64,000 bases of DNA from Abelmoschus esculentus. Lineage: Eukaryota; Streptophyta; Magnoliopsida; Malvales; Malvaceae. Shown piece by piece: positions 20,101-31,400 of the stretch. Under the pieces are notes generated by a model. That model ran no database searches. It worked only from the letters and a program-made list of their open reading frames with translations, and was not told the origin of the DNA. Position numbers and translations under genes: made by a program. The stretch's first letter is position 1, and each line of letters begins with the position of its first letter. The stretch spans positions 12,226,501-12,290,500 of the forward strand of contig JAUCBN010000035.1 of NCBI GenBank assembly GCA_035048815.1, in the 5' to 3' direction.

Positions 20101-21759
20101 ATTTATATAATTCTTTCATGCTTCATTTCACGCATGGGATCAAAGGTGAGTTACCTTACTGATCTTAAGTATTTATTACTTTTATATACTTTATAGTAAG
20201 CTACTTAAGAGTTATTTATTTAGGCTATAAATATGAATACTCAATATAACCACATTATTCAGTTTCAGTTTAGATCTAAATTTATATTAAGTTATTTTAA
20301 GTATTCTCATTATTTCTATTATTATGTTTTCTTCAAAGGGCTTACCTACAGCTCAAGGAGTAAATATTAGCTCGGTGTCAGCTCAGTGAGCTAAGAAGAA
20401 GCTAAACGAAAGGTAATGCTAGAAACACAAGGTGCCAACTTCAGAATAGCTTGGAAATGCATGGAACACTCCTACAATACTTAAGGGGCAAAAGGATCAC
20501 TCCGTGTCAGCTCACAAATCTCATACGAGCTCAAATGAAGCATAATTCAAAACGAGGATTTAGGAGATTCGAATCAGCTCCAAAAACACTCCTTACACTA
20601 GAAGAGAGTATAAGGAAACTAATGGGTCAGTTCACTTTGCTAAAGGCAGATCGGATTAGCTTATTTCAGGTTCAAACTTTAGCTAAGTCTTTCAGCTAGA
20701 TAGCTCAGTTCAATTCAGCTCACTCACAGCTCGATTAGCTCACCTCAGCTCCAACTATCACTCTCAACACCTGAAGGTCACCTATCCTTCACCAAGAATC
20801 AAGACCGACCATAATCCACATTGGGCGCCAAGATCATGGAGGGAAAGCAAGCGGGCGCCAAAACAAAGATATAGCACTCTTCATTGGGCAGATTCATGAT
20901 GGTCCACTTGTTTGCCAATTTAGAGCAGGATACTTGTCGAGTTGGGTTTCAGTGTCTTCAACAAAGTTGTTCCCCTATCTCTTATCTCTCCAACAAATGT
21001 TGAATCACATCAATCCAATATCGTCAGCTCGAGATATGACCCAATTACTAAGGACTGTGCAGGCTGAACCGAAAAGTTACATCTCTTCTAATAGATTTGG
21101 AGGGAGACACCATTCAAATGAATGGTTATTAGAGTAGTTAAATGTCATTTCAACCAAAACCCTTAGAAAACTTTAAATAGGACTTGAATTTCATTTTGTA
21201 AACACACAATTCAGAATATATTTTATCCTCTGTGAGAATTTTCTCTCGTTTAGTTCTTAAAATTTTATTGACTTTTCAAGTAATTTTGTACTTGGGGCAT
21301 CAACCCCTTTCTATCCATCTTGATACTTCTGGTTCTTTTAGTTTAATATACTAAAAGGGTCAAAGTCTGTTTATCACCACCCCTTAAAGATCAATATAAG
21401 GTTCAGGATTAGGTTTTCAATAACCTAGTTTCTTCCTTGAGTATCATTAAGATACTATTTCCATTTCACCATATCACTATCCTTACATATCCTCTCATTC
21501 CATCATCATTCCTGATCCTTTGTCATCACCATAAAACGTCCTAAACATCCATCTCCCTTGGCAACACCACATATCACCTCTCTTTCGCTTCCAAATCAGT
21601 CCCTAAACTATTCCTTTCATTCATTTCACCTATTCCTTTCATCCTTTATCCTTAATTCTTCATTTTTGCAGCGACTTCTTGCGAGAGACTTGCTTCCTTC
21701 CTAGGTCCTACAATCAAAGTTTGTCGTTCAGCACCATCAACAAGTGCGGCACATATCAA
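20101..21759 (+). repeat. Solo LTR, type X, copy a
   Basis: Matches the LTR at 26833..28454 but lacks its first ~22 bp, the left junction lying at a shared TCTC. It ends ACATATCA against satellite. It contains AGCTC-rich sequence, a segment near 20925..21140 shared by all X/Y LTRs, and a weak TATA-like element (TTTAAATAG) near 21172. No internal region is attached. Enclosed ORFs are chance. Confidence 0.75.
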
Positions 21760-24700
21760 CACCTGTCTTTGAGCGTATATCGCAATGAATGCCCTCTCTT
21801 TTCGAGTGCATGTCATAATTAACGGTCCCTTTCTTATAGTGTATACCGTGATGGACGACCCTCTCTTTAAGCATATGTCGCGATGAATGACCCCTCTCTT
21901 CGAGTGCATGTCATAAAGAGGTTCCTTTCATAGAGTGTATAACGTGCTGGATGACCCCTCTCTTTGAACATATGTCGCTATGAATGATAACTCTCTTTGA
22001 GCATATGTCATAATGAACGGTCCCGCTCTTTGCGCGTATGCTGTGATGGACGACCCCTCTTTTAGTGATATTGCGATGAATGATCCCTCTCTTCGAGCAT
22101 GTCATAATGAACGGTCCCTCTCTTTTAGCGTATGTCGTGATAGACGACCCCTCTCTTTGAGCGTATGTCGCAATGAATGACCCTTATCTTCAAGTGCAAG
22201 TCATAATGAACGGTCGCTCTCTTTGAGCGTATACTGTGATGGATGACCCCTCTCTTTGAGCGTATGCCGCGATGAATGACCCCTCTCTTCGAGTGCATGT
22301 CATAATGAACGGTCCCTTTCTTAGAGCATATGCCATGATGGACAACCCCTCTCTTTGAGTGTATGTCGCGATGATTGACACCTCTCATTGAGCATATGTC
22401 ATATGAATGGTCTGTCTCTTGGAGCGTATATCTCGATGTCTGACACTGCTCTTTGATCATATATCAGGGTGAATGACCCATGTCTTCCAGCTTATATCAT
22501 ATTGAACGATCCCTCTCTTTCAGTGTATACCGTGATGGATGCCACCGCTCTTTGAGCGTATGTCGCGATAAAGGATCGCTCTCTTTTAGTGCATGTCATA
22601 CTAAACGGTCCCTCTCTTTGAGCGTATGTCGCGATGAATGACCCCTCTTTGAGCGTATGTCGCGATGAATGACCCCTCTAAACGAGTGCATGTCAAATTG
22701 AACCGGCCTTTTCTTTAAGCGTTTACCGTGATGGACGACCCCTCTCTTTGAGAGTATGTCGTGGTGAATGACCTCTCTCTTCGAGTGTTTGTCATAATGA
22801 GCAGACCCTCTCTTTGAGCATATGTCGTGATGGACGACCCCTCTCTTTAAGCGTATGTCACGATAAATGACACCTAACTTCGAGTGCATGTCATAATAAA
22901 CGGTCCCTCCCTTTGAGCATATACTGTGATGGACGACTCCTTTCTTTCTCTGAGAGTGCATGTCATAATGAACGGCCCCTCTCTTTGAGCGTATACTGCG
23001 ATGGATGACGCGCTATTTGAGCGTATGTCGCGATGAATGACCACACTCTTTGAGTGCATGTTATAATGAACGATCCCTCTATTTGAGCGTATATCGTGGT
23101 CGATGACCCATTTCTTTGAGGGTATGTTGCGATGAATGACACTTCTCTTTGAGTGCATGTCATGGTGAACGGTCCCTTTCTAAGGGCGTATACCGTGATG
23201 GACAACCCTTCTCTTTGAACTTATGTTAAGATGAATGACCCCTCTCTTCAAGCGTATGTTATATAATAAACGATCCCTCTCTTTGAGCATATACCGTGAT
23301 CGATGACCCCTCTCTTTGAGCGTATGTTGTGATGAATGACCCCACTCTTCAAGCGTATGTTGCGATGAATGGTCCCTATCTTTGAGCATATACCGTGATG
23401 GACGACCCCTCTCTTTAAGCGTATGTCGTAATAAATGACCCGTCTCTTCAAGTGCATGTCATGGTGAACAGTCACTCTCTTTAAGCGTATACCGTGAAAG
23501 ATGACGCCTCTCTTTAAACCTATGTCACGATGAATGACCCCTCTCTCCGAGTGCATGTCATAATGAACGGTCTCTCTCTGAGCGTATACCGTCATGGACG
23601 ATCCCTCTCATTGAGCGTATGTCCCGATGAATGACCCCTCCCTTTGAGTGTATGTTAGAATAAACGGTCCCATTCTTAGACCGTATTCCGTGATGGATGA
23701 CCCCTCTCTATGGACGTATGTCGCGGTGAATGACTCATCCCTTCAAGCATATGTCAAAATGAACGATTCCTCTCTTTGAGTGTATGCCGTGATGGACGAT
23801 CCCTCTCTTTGAGCGTATATCATAATGAACGATTCCTCTCTTTGAGCATATACCGTGATGGACAACCCTTCTCTTTGATCGTATGTCGCGATGATTGACC
23901 CCTCTCTTCGACAGCATGTCATAATGAATGGTCCCTCTCTTTGAGCGTATACCGTCGTGGACGACCCCTCTCTTTGAGCATATGTTGCAAAGAATGACCC
24001 CTCTCTTCGAGTGCATGTTATAATAAACCGTCCCTTTCTTAGAATGGGACTTTTCTTATACTGAATGACCCATCTCTACGAGCGTCTGTCGTAATGAACG
24101 AGTTCTCTCTTTCAACATATTTTGCGGTGAATGACCCATCTCTTTGTGCGTATGTCATAATGAACTGTCCCTCTCTTTGACCGTACACTGTGAGAAACGA
24201 CCCCTCTCTTTAAGCGTATGTCACGATGAATAATCCCTCTCTTCGAGTGCATGTCATAATGACCGGTCCCTCTCTTAGAGTGTATACCGTGGTAGATGTC
24301 CCCTTTCTTTGAGCGTATGTCGCGATGAATGACCCATCTCTTCAAGTGCATGTCATAATGAACGGTCCCTCTCTTTGATCCTATACCGTGATGGATGATC
24401 CCTCTCTTTAAGCGTATGTTGGGATGAATAACCCCTCTCTTTTAGAGCATGTCATAATGAACGGTCCTTCTTTAGAGAGTATACCGTGGTCGATGCTCTT
24501 TAAAAAAAATATCATGGTCGATGAACCTTTTCTTTGAGCGTATGTTGCGTTGAATGACCCCTCTATTCAAGTGCATGTCATAATGAACTGTCCCTCTCTT
24601 TGAGTGCATACCGTCATGGACGAACCCTCTCTTTGAGCGTATGTCGCGAAGAATGACCCCTCTCTTCGAGTACATGCCATAATGAATGGTCCCTTTCTTA

Positions 24701-26073
24701 GAGCATATACCGTAATGGTTGACCCTTCTCTTTTAGTGTATGTCGTGGTTTATGACCCATCTCATTGAGCATATGTCATAATGAATGGTTCCTCTAGCGT
24801 ATAACGTGATGGACGATCTCTCTCTTTAAGCGCATGTCGTGATGAATGACCCATCTCATCGAGCGCATGTCATAATGAAAGGTCCTTCTCTTTGAGCAAA
24901 TACCGTGATGGACAACCCCTCTCTTTAAGCGTATGGCACGATGAATAACACCTCTTCGAGTACATGCCATAATGAAAGGTCCCTCTCTTAGAGCATATAC
25001 CATGGTCGATGTCCCCTTTCTTTGAGCGTTTGTTGCAATGAATGAACCCTCTCTTTGAGTGCATGTCATGGTGTATGGTCCCTCTCTTTGAGAGATACCG
25101 TGATGGACGACCCCTCTCTTTGAGCATATGTCACGATGAGTGACCCCTCTCATCAAGTGCATGTCATAATGAACAGTCCATCACTTTGAGCGTATACCGT
25201 CATGGACGACCCCTCTCTTTGAGCGTACGCCACAATGATTGAACCCTCTCTTCGGGTGCTTGTCATAATGAACAGTCCCTTTCTTAGAGCGTATACCGTC
25301 ATGGACGACCCCGCTCTTTGAGCGTATGTCACGGTGAATGACCCCTCTATTCGAGCATATGTCAAAATGAACGATCCCTCTCTTTGAGCGTATACCATGA
25401 TGGATGACCCCTTTCTTTGAGCATATATCGTGATGATGACCCCTCTCTTCGTGTGCATGTCTTGGTGAACGATCCCTCTCTTTGAGCGTATACCCTGATG
25501 GATGACCCCTCTCTTTGAGCGTATGTCGTGATGAATGACCCCTCTCTTCGAGTGCATGTCATGGTGACGACCCCTCTCAGTGAGCGTATGTTGCGATGAA
25601 TGACACTTCTCTTCGAGTGCATGTCATGGTGAACGGTCCCTCTCTTTGAGCGTGGACCGTGATGAACGACCCCTCTCTTTGATTGCATGTCGTGATGAAA
25701 AACCCCTCTCTTCGATAGCATATCATTATGAACGGTCCCTCTTTGAGCGTATACCGTCCTGGACAACTCCTCGCATTAAGCGTATGTCGCGATGAATTAC
25801 CCCTCTCTTCGAGTGCATGTCATAATGAACGATCCCTTTCTTTAGAGCGTATACCGTGATGGATGACCCCTCTCTTTGAGCGTATACCGTCATGGACAAC
25901 TCCTCTCATTGAGCGTATGTCGTGATGAATGACCGCTCTCTTCGAGTGCATGTCATAATGAACGATCCCTCTCTTTAGAGCGTATACCGTGATGGACGAC
26001 CCCTCTCTTCGAGCGTATGTCATGATGAATGACCCCTCTCTTTGTTTGTATGTCAAAGTGAACGATCCCTTTC
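21760..26073 (+). repeat. 33/99-bp satellite, block 4
   Basis: 4.3 kb of plus-orientation satellite. The part from about 22950 is homologous in order to 33480..36310 and partly to 31370..33150, sharing rare markers such as an eight-A run (near 24497) and GTTAGAATAAACGG (near 23653). Minus-strand ORFs are satellite translation. Confidence 0.95.
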
Positions 26074-26832
26074 TGATATGTACCGATCTTGTTAAGGATG
26101 TTGAACGACAAACTTTGATTATAGGACCTTGGAAGGAAGGAAGTCTCTCGCAACAAGTGAATACAAAATGAAGAATTAAGGATAAGGGATGAAACGAATA
26201 GCTGAGATGAATGAAAGAAATAGTTTAGGGACTGATTTGGAAGCGGAAAGGATGTGTAATGTTGATAAGGGTGAATGGATGTTTAGGACGTTTTGTGGTG
26301 ATGACAAAGGATTGAGATTGATGATAGGAATGAGAGGATATGTAATGGATGGTGAAATGGAAATAGTATCTTAAAGATACTCAAGGAAGAAACTAGGTTA
26401 TTGAAAACCTAATCTTGAACCTTATGGTATATTAAACTAAAAGAACCAGAAGTATCAAGATCGATAGAAGAAGGGTTGACGCCACATGTACTTGATAAGT
26501 CGATGAAGGTCTAAGAAGAACTAAACCAGCGAAAATTCTCACAAAGGATAAAATATATTCTGAATTTTATGATTACAAAATAAAATTCAAGTCCTATTTA
26601 TAGTTTTCTAAGGGGTTTGGCCAAAATGGCTTTTAACTATTCGGATAACCATTCATTTAAATGGTGTCTCGCTCTAAATCTATTAGAAGAGTTGTAACTT
26701 TTCGATCCAGCCTGCACAGTCTTTAGTAATTGGGCCATATCTTGAGCTCCCAATATCGGATTGATGCGATTCAACATGCATTGGAAAGATAAGAGATAGG
26801 GGGATAAATTTTATGAAGACAATGAAACCCTA
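26074..26832 (-). repeat. LTR type X fragment, copy b (minus)
   Basis: Reverse orientation relative to copy a. Its end ACATATCA abuts satellite at 26074, and it breaks off at 26832 where a plus-strand X LTR begins. Duplicated in inverted form at 54797..55393. Confidence 0.75.
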
Positions 26833-28454
26833 TGATGCGTGCACGTTTGTTCTCATTTATCTCATGCTTTCATGGTTTATTTCACGCATGAGATCAAAGG
26901 GGAGTTATCTTATTGATCTTAGTATTTATTACTTTTATATACTTTATATTAAGCTACTTAAGAGTTATATTACTTAAGCCATAAAAATGAATAGTTATAT
27001 AACCACATTAATTAAAGTTTTAGCTTAGTTCTAAACTCATGTTAAGTATTTTAAGTATTCTAATTATTTTCATTATTATGTTTTCTTCATAGGACTTACC
27101 TACAGCTCAAGGAGTAAATAGTAGCTCGGTGTCAGCTCAGTCAGCTCAGAAGAAGCTAAACGGAAGACAATGCTAGAAACACAAGGAGCCAACTTCAGAA
27201 TAGCTTGTAAATACATGGGACACTCTTACAGTACTTAAAGGACTAAAGGATAGCTCCATGTCAGCTCACAAGCCCCATACGAGCTCAAATGAAGCATAAT
27301 TTAAAACGAGGCCTTAGGAGATTCGGATTAGCTCCAAAACACTCCTCACACTAGAAGAGAGTATCAGGAAGCTAATGGACCACCTCACTTTGCTAAAGGC
27401 AGCTCGGATTAGCTTCTTTCAGCTTCAAACTTTAGCGAAGTCTTTCAGCTAGATAGCTCAGTTCAATCCAGCTCACTCCCAGCTCGATTAGATCACCTCA
27501 ACTCTAGCTATCACTCCCAGCTCAACACCCAAAGGTCACCTACCCTTCACCAAGCATCATGTCTGTCCATTATCCACATTGGGCGCCAAGATCATGGAGG
27601 GAAAGGAAGTGGGATCCAAAACAAAGAGATAGCACTTTTCATTGTACAAATTCATAATGGTCCATTTGTTTGCCATTTTCGAGAAGGATACAAGCAGAAC
27701 TGGGTTTAGGTGTCTGCTTGAAAGTTGGTTCCCCTATCTCTTATCTTTCCAGCGCATGTTGAATCGCATCAATCCAATTTCAGGAGCTCGAGATATGGCC
27801 AAATTACTGAAGACAGTGCAGGCTGAACCGAAAAGTTACATCTTTTCGAATAGTTTTGGAGGGAGAGACCATTCAAATGAATGGTTATCCGAATAGTTAA
27901 AGGCCATTTCGGCCAAACCTCTTAGAAAACTATAAATAGGACTTAAATTCATTTTTAAGTCACATCTTTGATCAAAATAAAATTTCTTTGTGAGTTTACT
28001 CTCAAACTTGTTCTTTTTAAAACCATATCGACTTATCAAGTCTATTATATAGGTTTGTGGCGTCTCATATCTTTTCCATCCTTACTTAAGATTCTAGGAA
28101 CTTATTTCCTAAGGGTCTAAGTCCGATACCACCCTCAAAGCACACTATAAGTTGGGTTTATGCTTCATAGCATAAGTTCTACTTTTGTTACCTTTGAATT
28201 CTATTTTTTTACGACCTCCCATACATTCTATCCCAACCCTTTCTTCCATCACCGAAATCGACTTCCCTGGCCTTCACTATCATCTTTTCCATTTATTTCC
28301 CAAACCAAAACATCAAATACCTTCCCACCAATTCACCATCTTTTCTTCATAAAACAACAAGGAAAGCGTACGAGGATCAAGGTTTGCTTACAATCACGGA
28401 TGGGAATATCAAAGCTTCTCTCTACAACAGCCATTGGAGAGTTGGACTGTATCA
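26833..28454 (+). repeat. Solo LTR, type X, copy c
   Basis: Complete-looking LTR of 1,622 bp from TGATGCGTGCACG to GGACTGTATCA. Flanks are CCCTA (26828..26832) and CCCTC (28455..28459), a possible target duplication with one mismatch. TATA box TATAAATAGG at 27931. It lies back to back with copy b. Confidence 0.7.
27931..27940 (+). promoter_or_regulatory. TATA box of type X LTR
   Basis: CTATAAATAGGAC, conserved in the X copy at about 54864. Confidence 0.5.
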
Positions 28455-31400
28455 CCCTCTCTTCGAGTGCATCTCCTGGTGAATGGTCCCTCTCTTGGAG
28501 CATATAACGTGATGGACGATCCCTCTCTTTGAGCGTATGTCGCGATGAATGATCCCTCTCTTCGAATGCATGTCATAATGTAAGACCCCTTTCCTAGAGC
28601 GTATACCGTGATGGACAACCCATCTCTTTGAGCGTATGTCGCGAGGAATGACCCCTCTCTTCGAGCGTATGTCAAAATGAATGGTCCTTATCTTTGAGAG
28701 TATGTCGTGATGGACGATCCCTCTCTTTGAGCGTATGTCGCATAGAATTACCCCTATCTTTGAGTGCATGTCATATTGAACGGACCCTTTCTTAGAGTTT
28801 ATATTGTTATAGACGACCCCTCTCTTGGAGCGTATGTCGCGGTGAATGACCCCTCTCTTTGAGCATATGTCATAATGAATAGTCCCTCTCTTTGAGCGTA
28901 TGTCGTGATGGATGACCCCTCTTTGAGCGTATGTCGCGATGAATGACCCCTATCTTTGAGTTCGTGTCATAATAAACGGGAGCGTATACTGTTATGGATG
29001 ACCCCTCTCTTTGAGAGTATGTCGCGATGAATGACCCCTCTTCGAGTGCATATCTTAATGAGTGGTCCCTCTTTGAGCATATACCGTGGTGGACATCGCC
29101 GCTCTTTGAGCGTATATGGCGATAAAAGACCCCTCTCTTCCAGTGCATGTCATAATGAACGGTGTCTCTCTATGAGCGTATACTATGATCGATGACCTCT
29201 CTCTTTGAGCATATGTTGCGATGAATGACCCTTCTCTTCGAGTGCATGTCATGGTGAACGGTTTCTCTCTTTGAGCGTATGTCACGATGAATGACCCCTC
29301 TCTTCGAGTGCATGTCTTAATGAATGGTCCCTTAGGGCCTATATCCTGATGGACGACCCTTCTCTTTGAGTGTATGTCGCGATGAAATACCCCACTCTTC
29401 GAGTGCATGTCATAATGAACAGTCCCTTTCTAGAGTATATCGTGATGGATGACCCCTCTTTGGAATTATGTCACGTTGAATGACCCCTCTCTTCGAGTGC
29501 ATGTCATTATGAACGGTACTTTTCTTAGAGCGTATAACGTGATGGACGACCCTTCTCTTTGAGTATATGTCGCTATGAATGACCCCTCTCTTTGAGTGAA
29601 TGTCATGGTGAACGAGTGTATGTCGGGATGTACAACACCTCTCCTTCAGCGTATGTCGCGATGAATGACCCCTTTGTTTAAGTGCATGTCATAATTAATG
29701 GTTCCTTGCTTAGAGGGTAAGCCGTGATGGAAAACACCTCTCTTTGAGCGAATGTCGCGATGAATAACCCCTCTGTTCTAGTACATGTCGTAATAATGGT
29801 CCCTTTATTGGAGCGTATACCATGATGGACGACCCCTCTCCTTGAGCGTATGACGCGATGAATGACCCCTCTTTTCGAGTGCATGTCATGGTATATGGTC
29901 CCTCTCTTTCGGCGTATGTCATGGTGGACGACTCTTGCCTTTGAGCGTTTGTCGCGAAGAATGACCCCTATCTTCGAGTGCATGTCATAATGAACGGTCC
30001 ATCTCTTTGAGCATATGTCGCGATGAATGACCCCTCTTCGAGTGCATGTCTTAATGAATGGTCCCTCTTTCAGCATATACCATGATGGACACCGCCTCTC
30101 TTTGAGTGTATAAGGCGATAAAAGACCCCTCTCTTTGAGTGCATGTCATAATAAACGGTCCCTCTCTTTGAGCGTATACTGTGATCGATGAAACCTCTCT
30201 TTGAGCATATGTTGTGATGAATAACCCTTCTCTTCGAGTGCAAGTCATGATGAACGGTCCCTCTCTTTGAGCGTATGTCGCGATGAATGACCCCTCTCTT
30301 CGAGTGCATGTCTTAATGAATGATCCCTTTCTTAGAGTGTATACCGTGATGGACGACCCTTCTCTTTCAGCGTTTGTCGCGATGAATGACCTCTCTCTTC
30401 AAGCGTACGTCATAATGAACGATACCTCTTTGAGTGTATGTTGCGATGAAAGACCCATCTCTTCGAGTACATCTCCTGCCGAATGGTCCCTCTCTTGGAG
30501 CTTGTTATAATGAATGTCCCCTTTCTAAGAACGTATACAATGATGGACGACCCCTCTCTTTGAGCGTATGTCGCGGTGAATGACCCCTCTCATCGAGCGT
30601 ATGTCATAATGAACGGTCCCTCTCTTTGAGCGTATGCCATGACGGACGACCCCTCTCTTTGAGCGTATTTCGCGATGAATGACCCCTATCTTCGTGTGTA
30701 TGTCTTGGAACGGTCCCTCTCTTTGAGCGTATATCATGATGGATGAATCCACTCTTTGAGCGTATGTCGCGATGATTGACCCCTCTCTTTGAGTGCTTGT
30801 CATCATGAACGGTACCTTTCTTAGAGCGTATACTGTGATGGACGACCCTTCTCTCTGAGCATATGTCGCGATGAAATTCCCCTCTATTCGAGTGCATGTC
30901 ATAATGAACAGTTCCTTTCTTAGAGCGTACACCATGATGGACGACCCCCTCTTTGAGCGTATGTCACGATGAATGACCCCTCTCGTCGAGTGCATGTTAT
31001 GAACGGTCCTTTTCTTAGAGCGTATATCGTGATGAATGACCCTTCTCTTTGAGCGTATGTCGCGATGAATGACTCCTCTCTTTGAGTGAATGTCATGGTA
31101 AACGGTCCCTCTCATTGAGTGTATGTCCTAATGGACGACACCTCTCCTTTAGCGTATGTTACGATGAATGACCCCTTTGTTCAAGTGCATGTCATAATTA
31201 ATGGTCCCTTTCTTAGAGAGAATTCCGTGATCAAAGACACCTCTCTTTGAGTGAATGTCACGATGAATAACCCCAGTGGTGTATTTAGGAGCTCTTCAAT
31301 GCATTGTTTTCTTGCTGAAACAGAAAGCCTTTAAGTGGTGTGTAAATCTCCCTTGAATGTCGTGGTGAATGACTCCACTCTTCGAGTGCATGTCATAATG

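Noticed and set aside
22125..22460. Dozens of 60-210-codon minus-strand ORFs with His/Arg/Lys-rich or YAQREGS-like repeats across the satellite.
   Set aside because: They are the direct translation of a 33-bp tandem repeat open in two frames, with no start context, no codon constraint I can see and arbitrary ends. I treat them as satellite, not genes.
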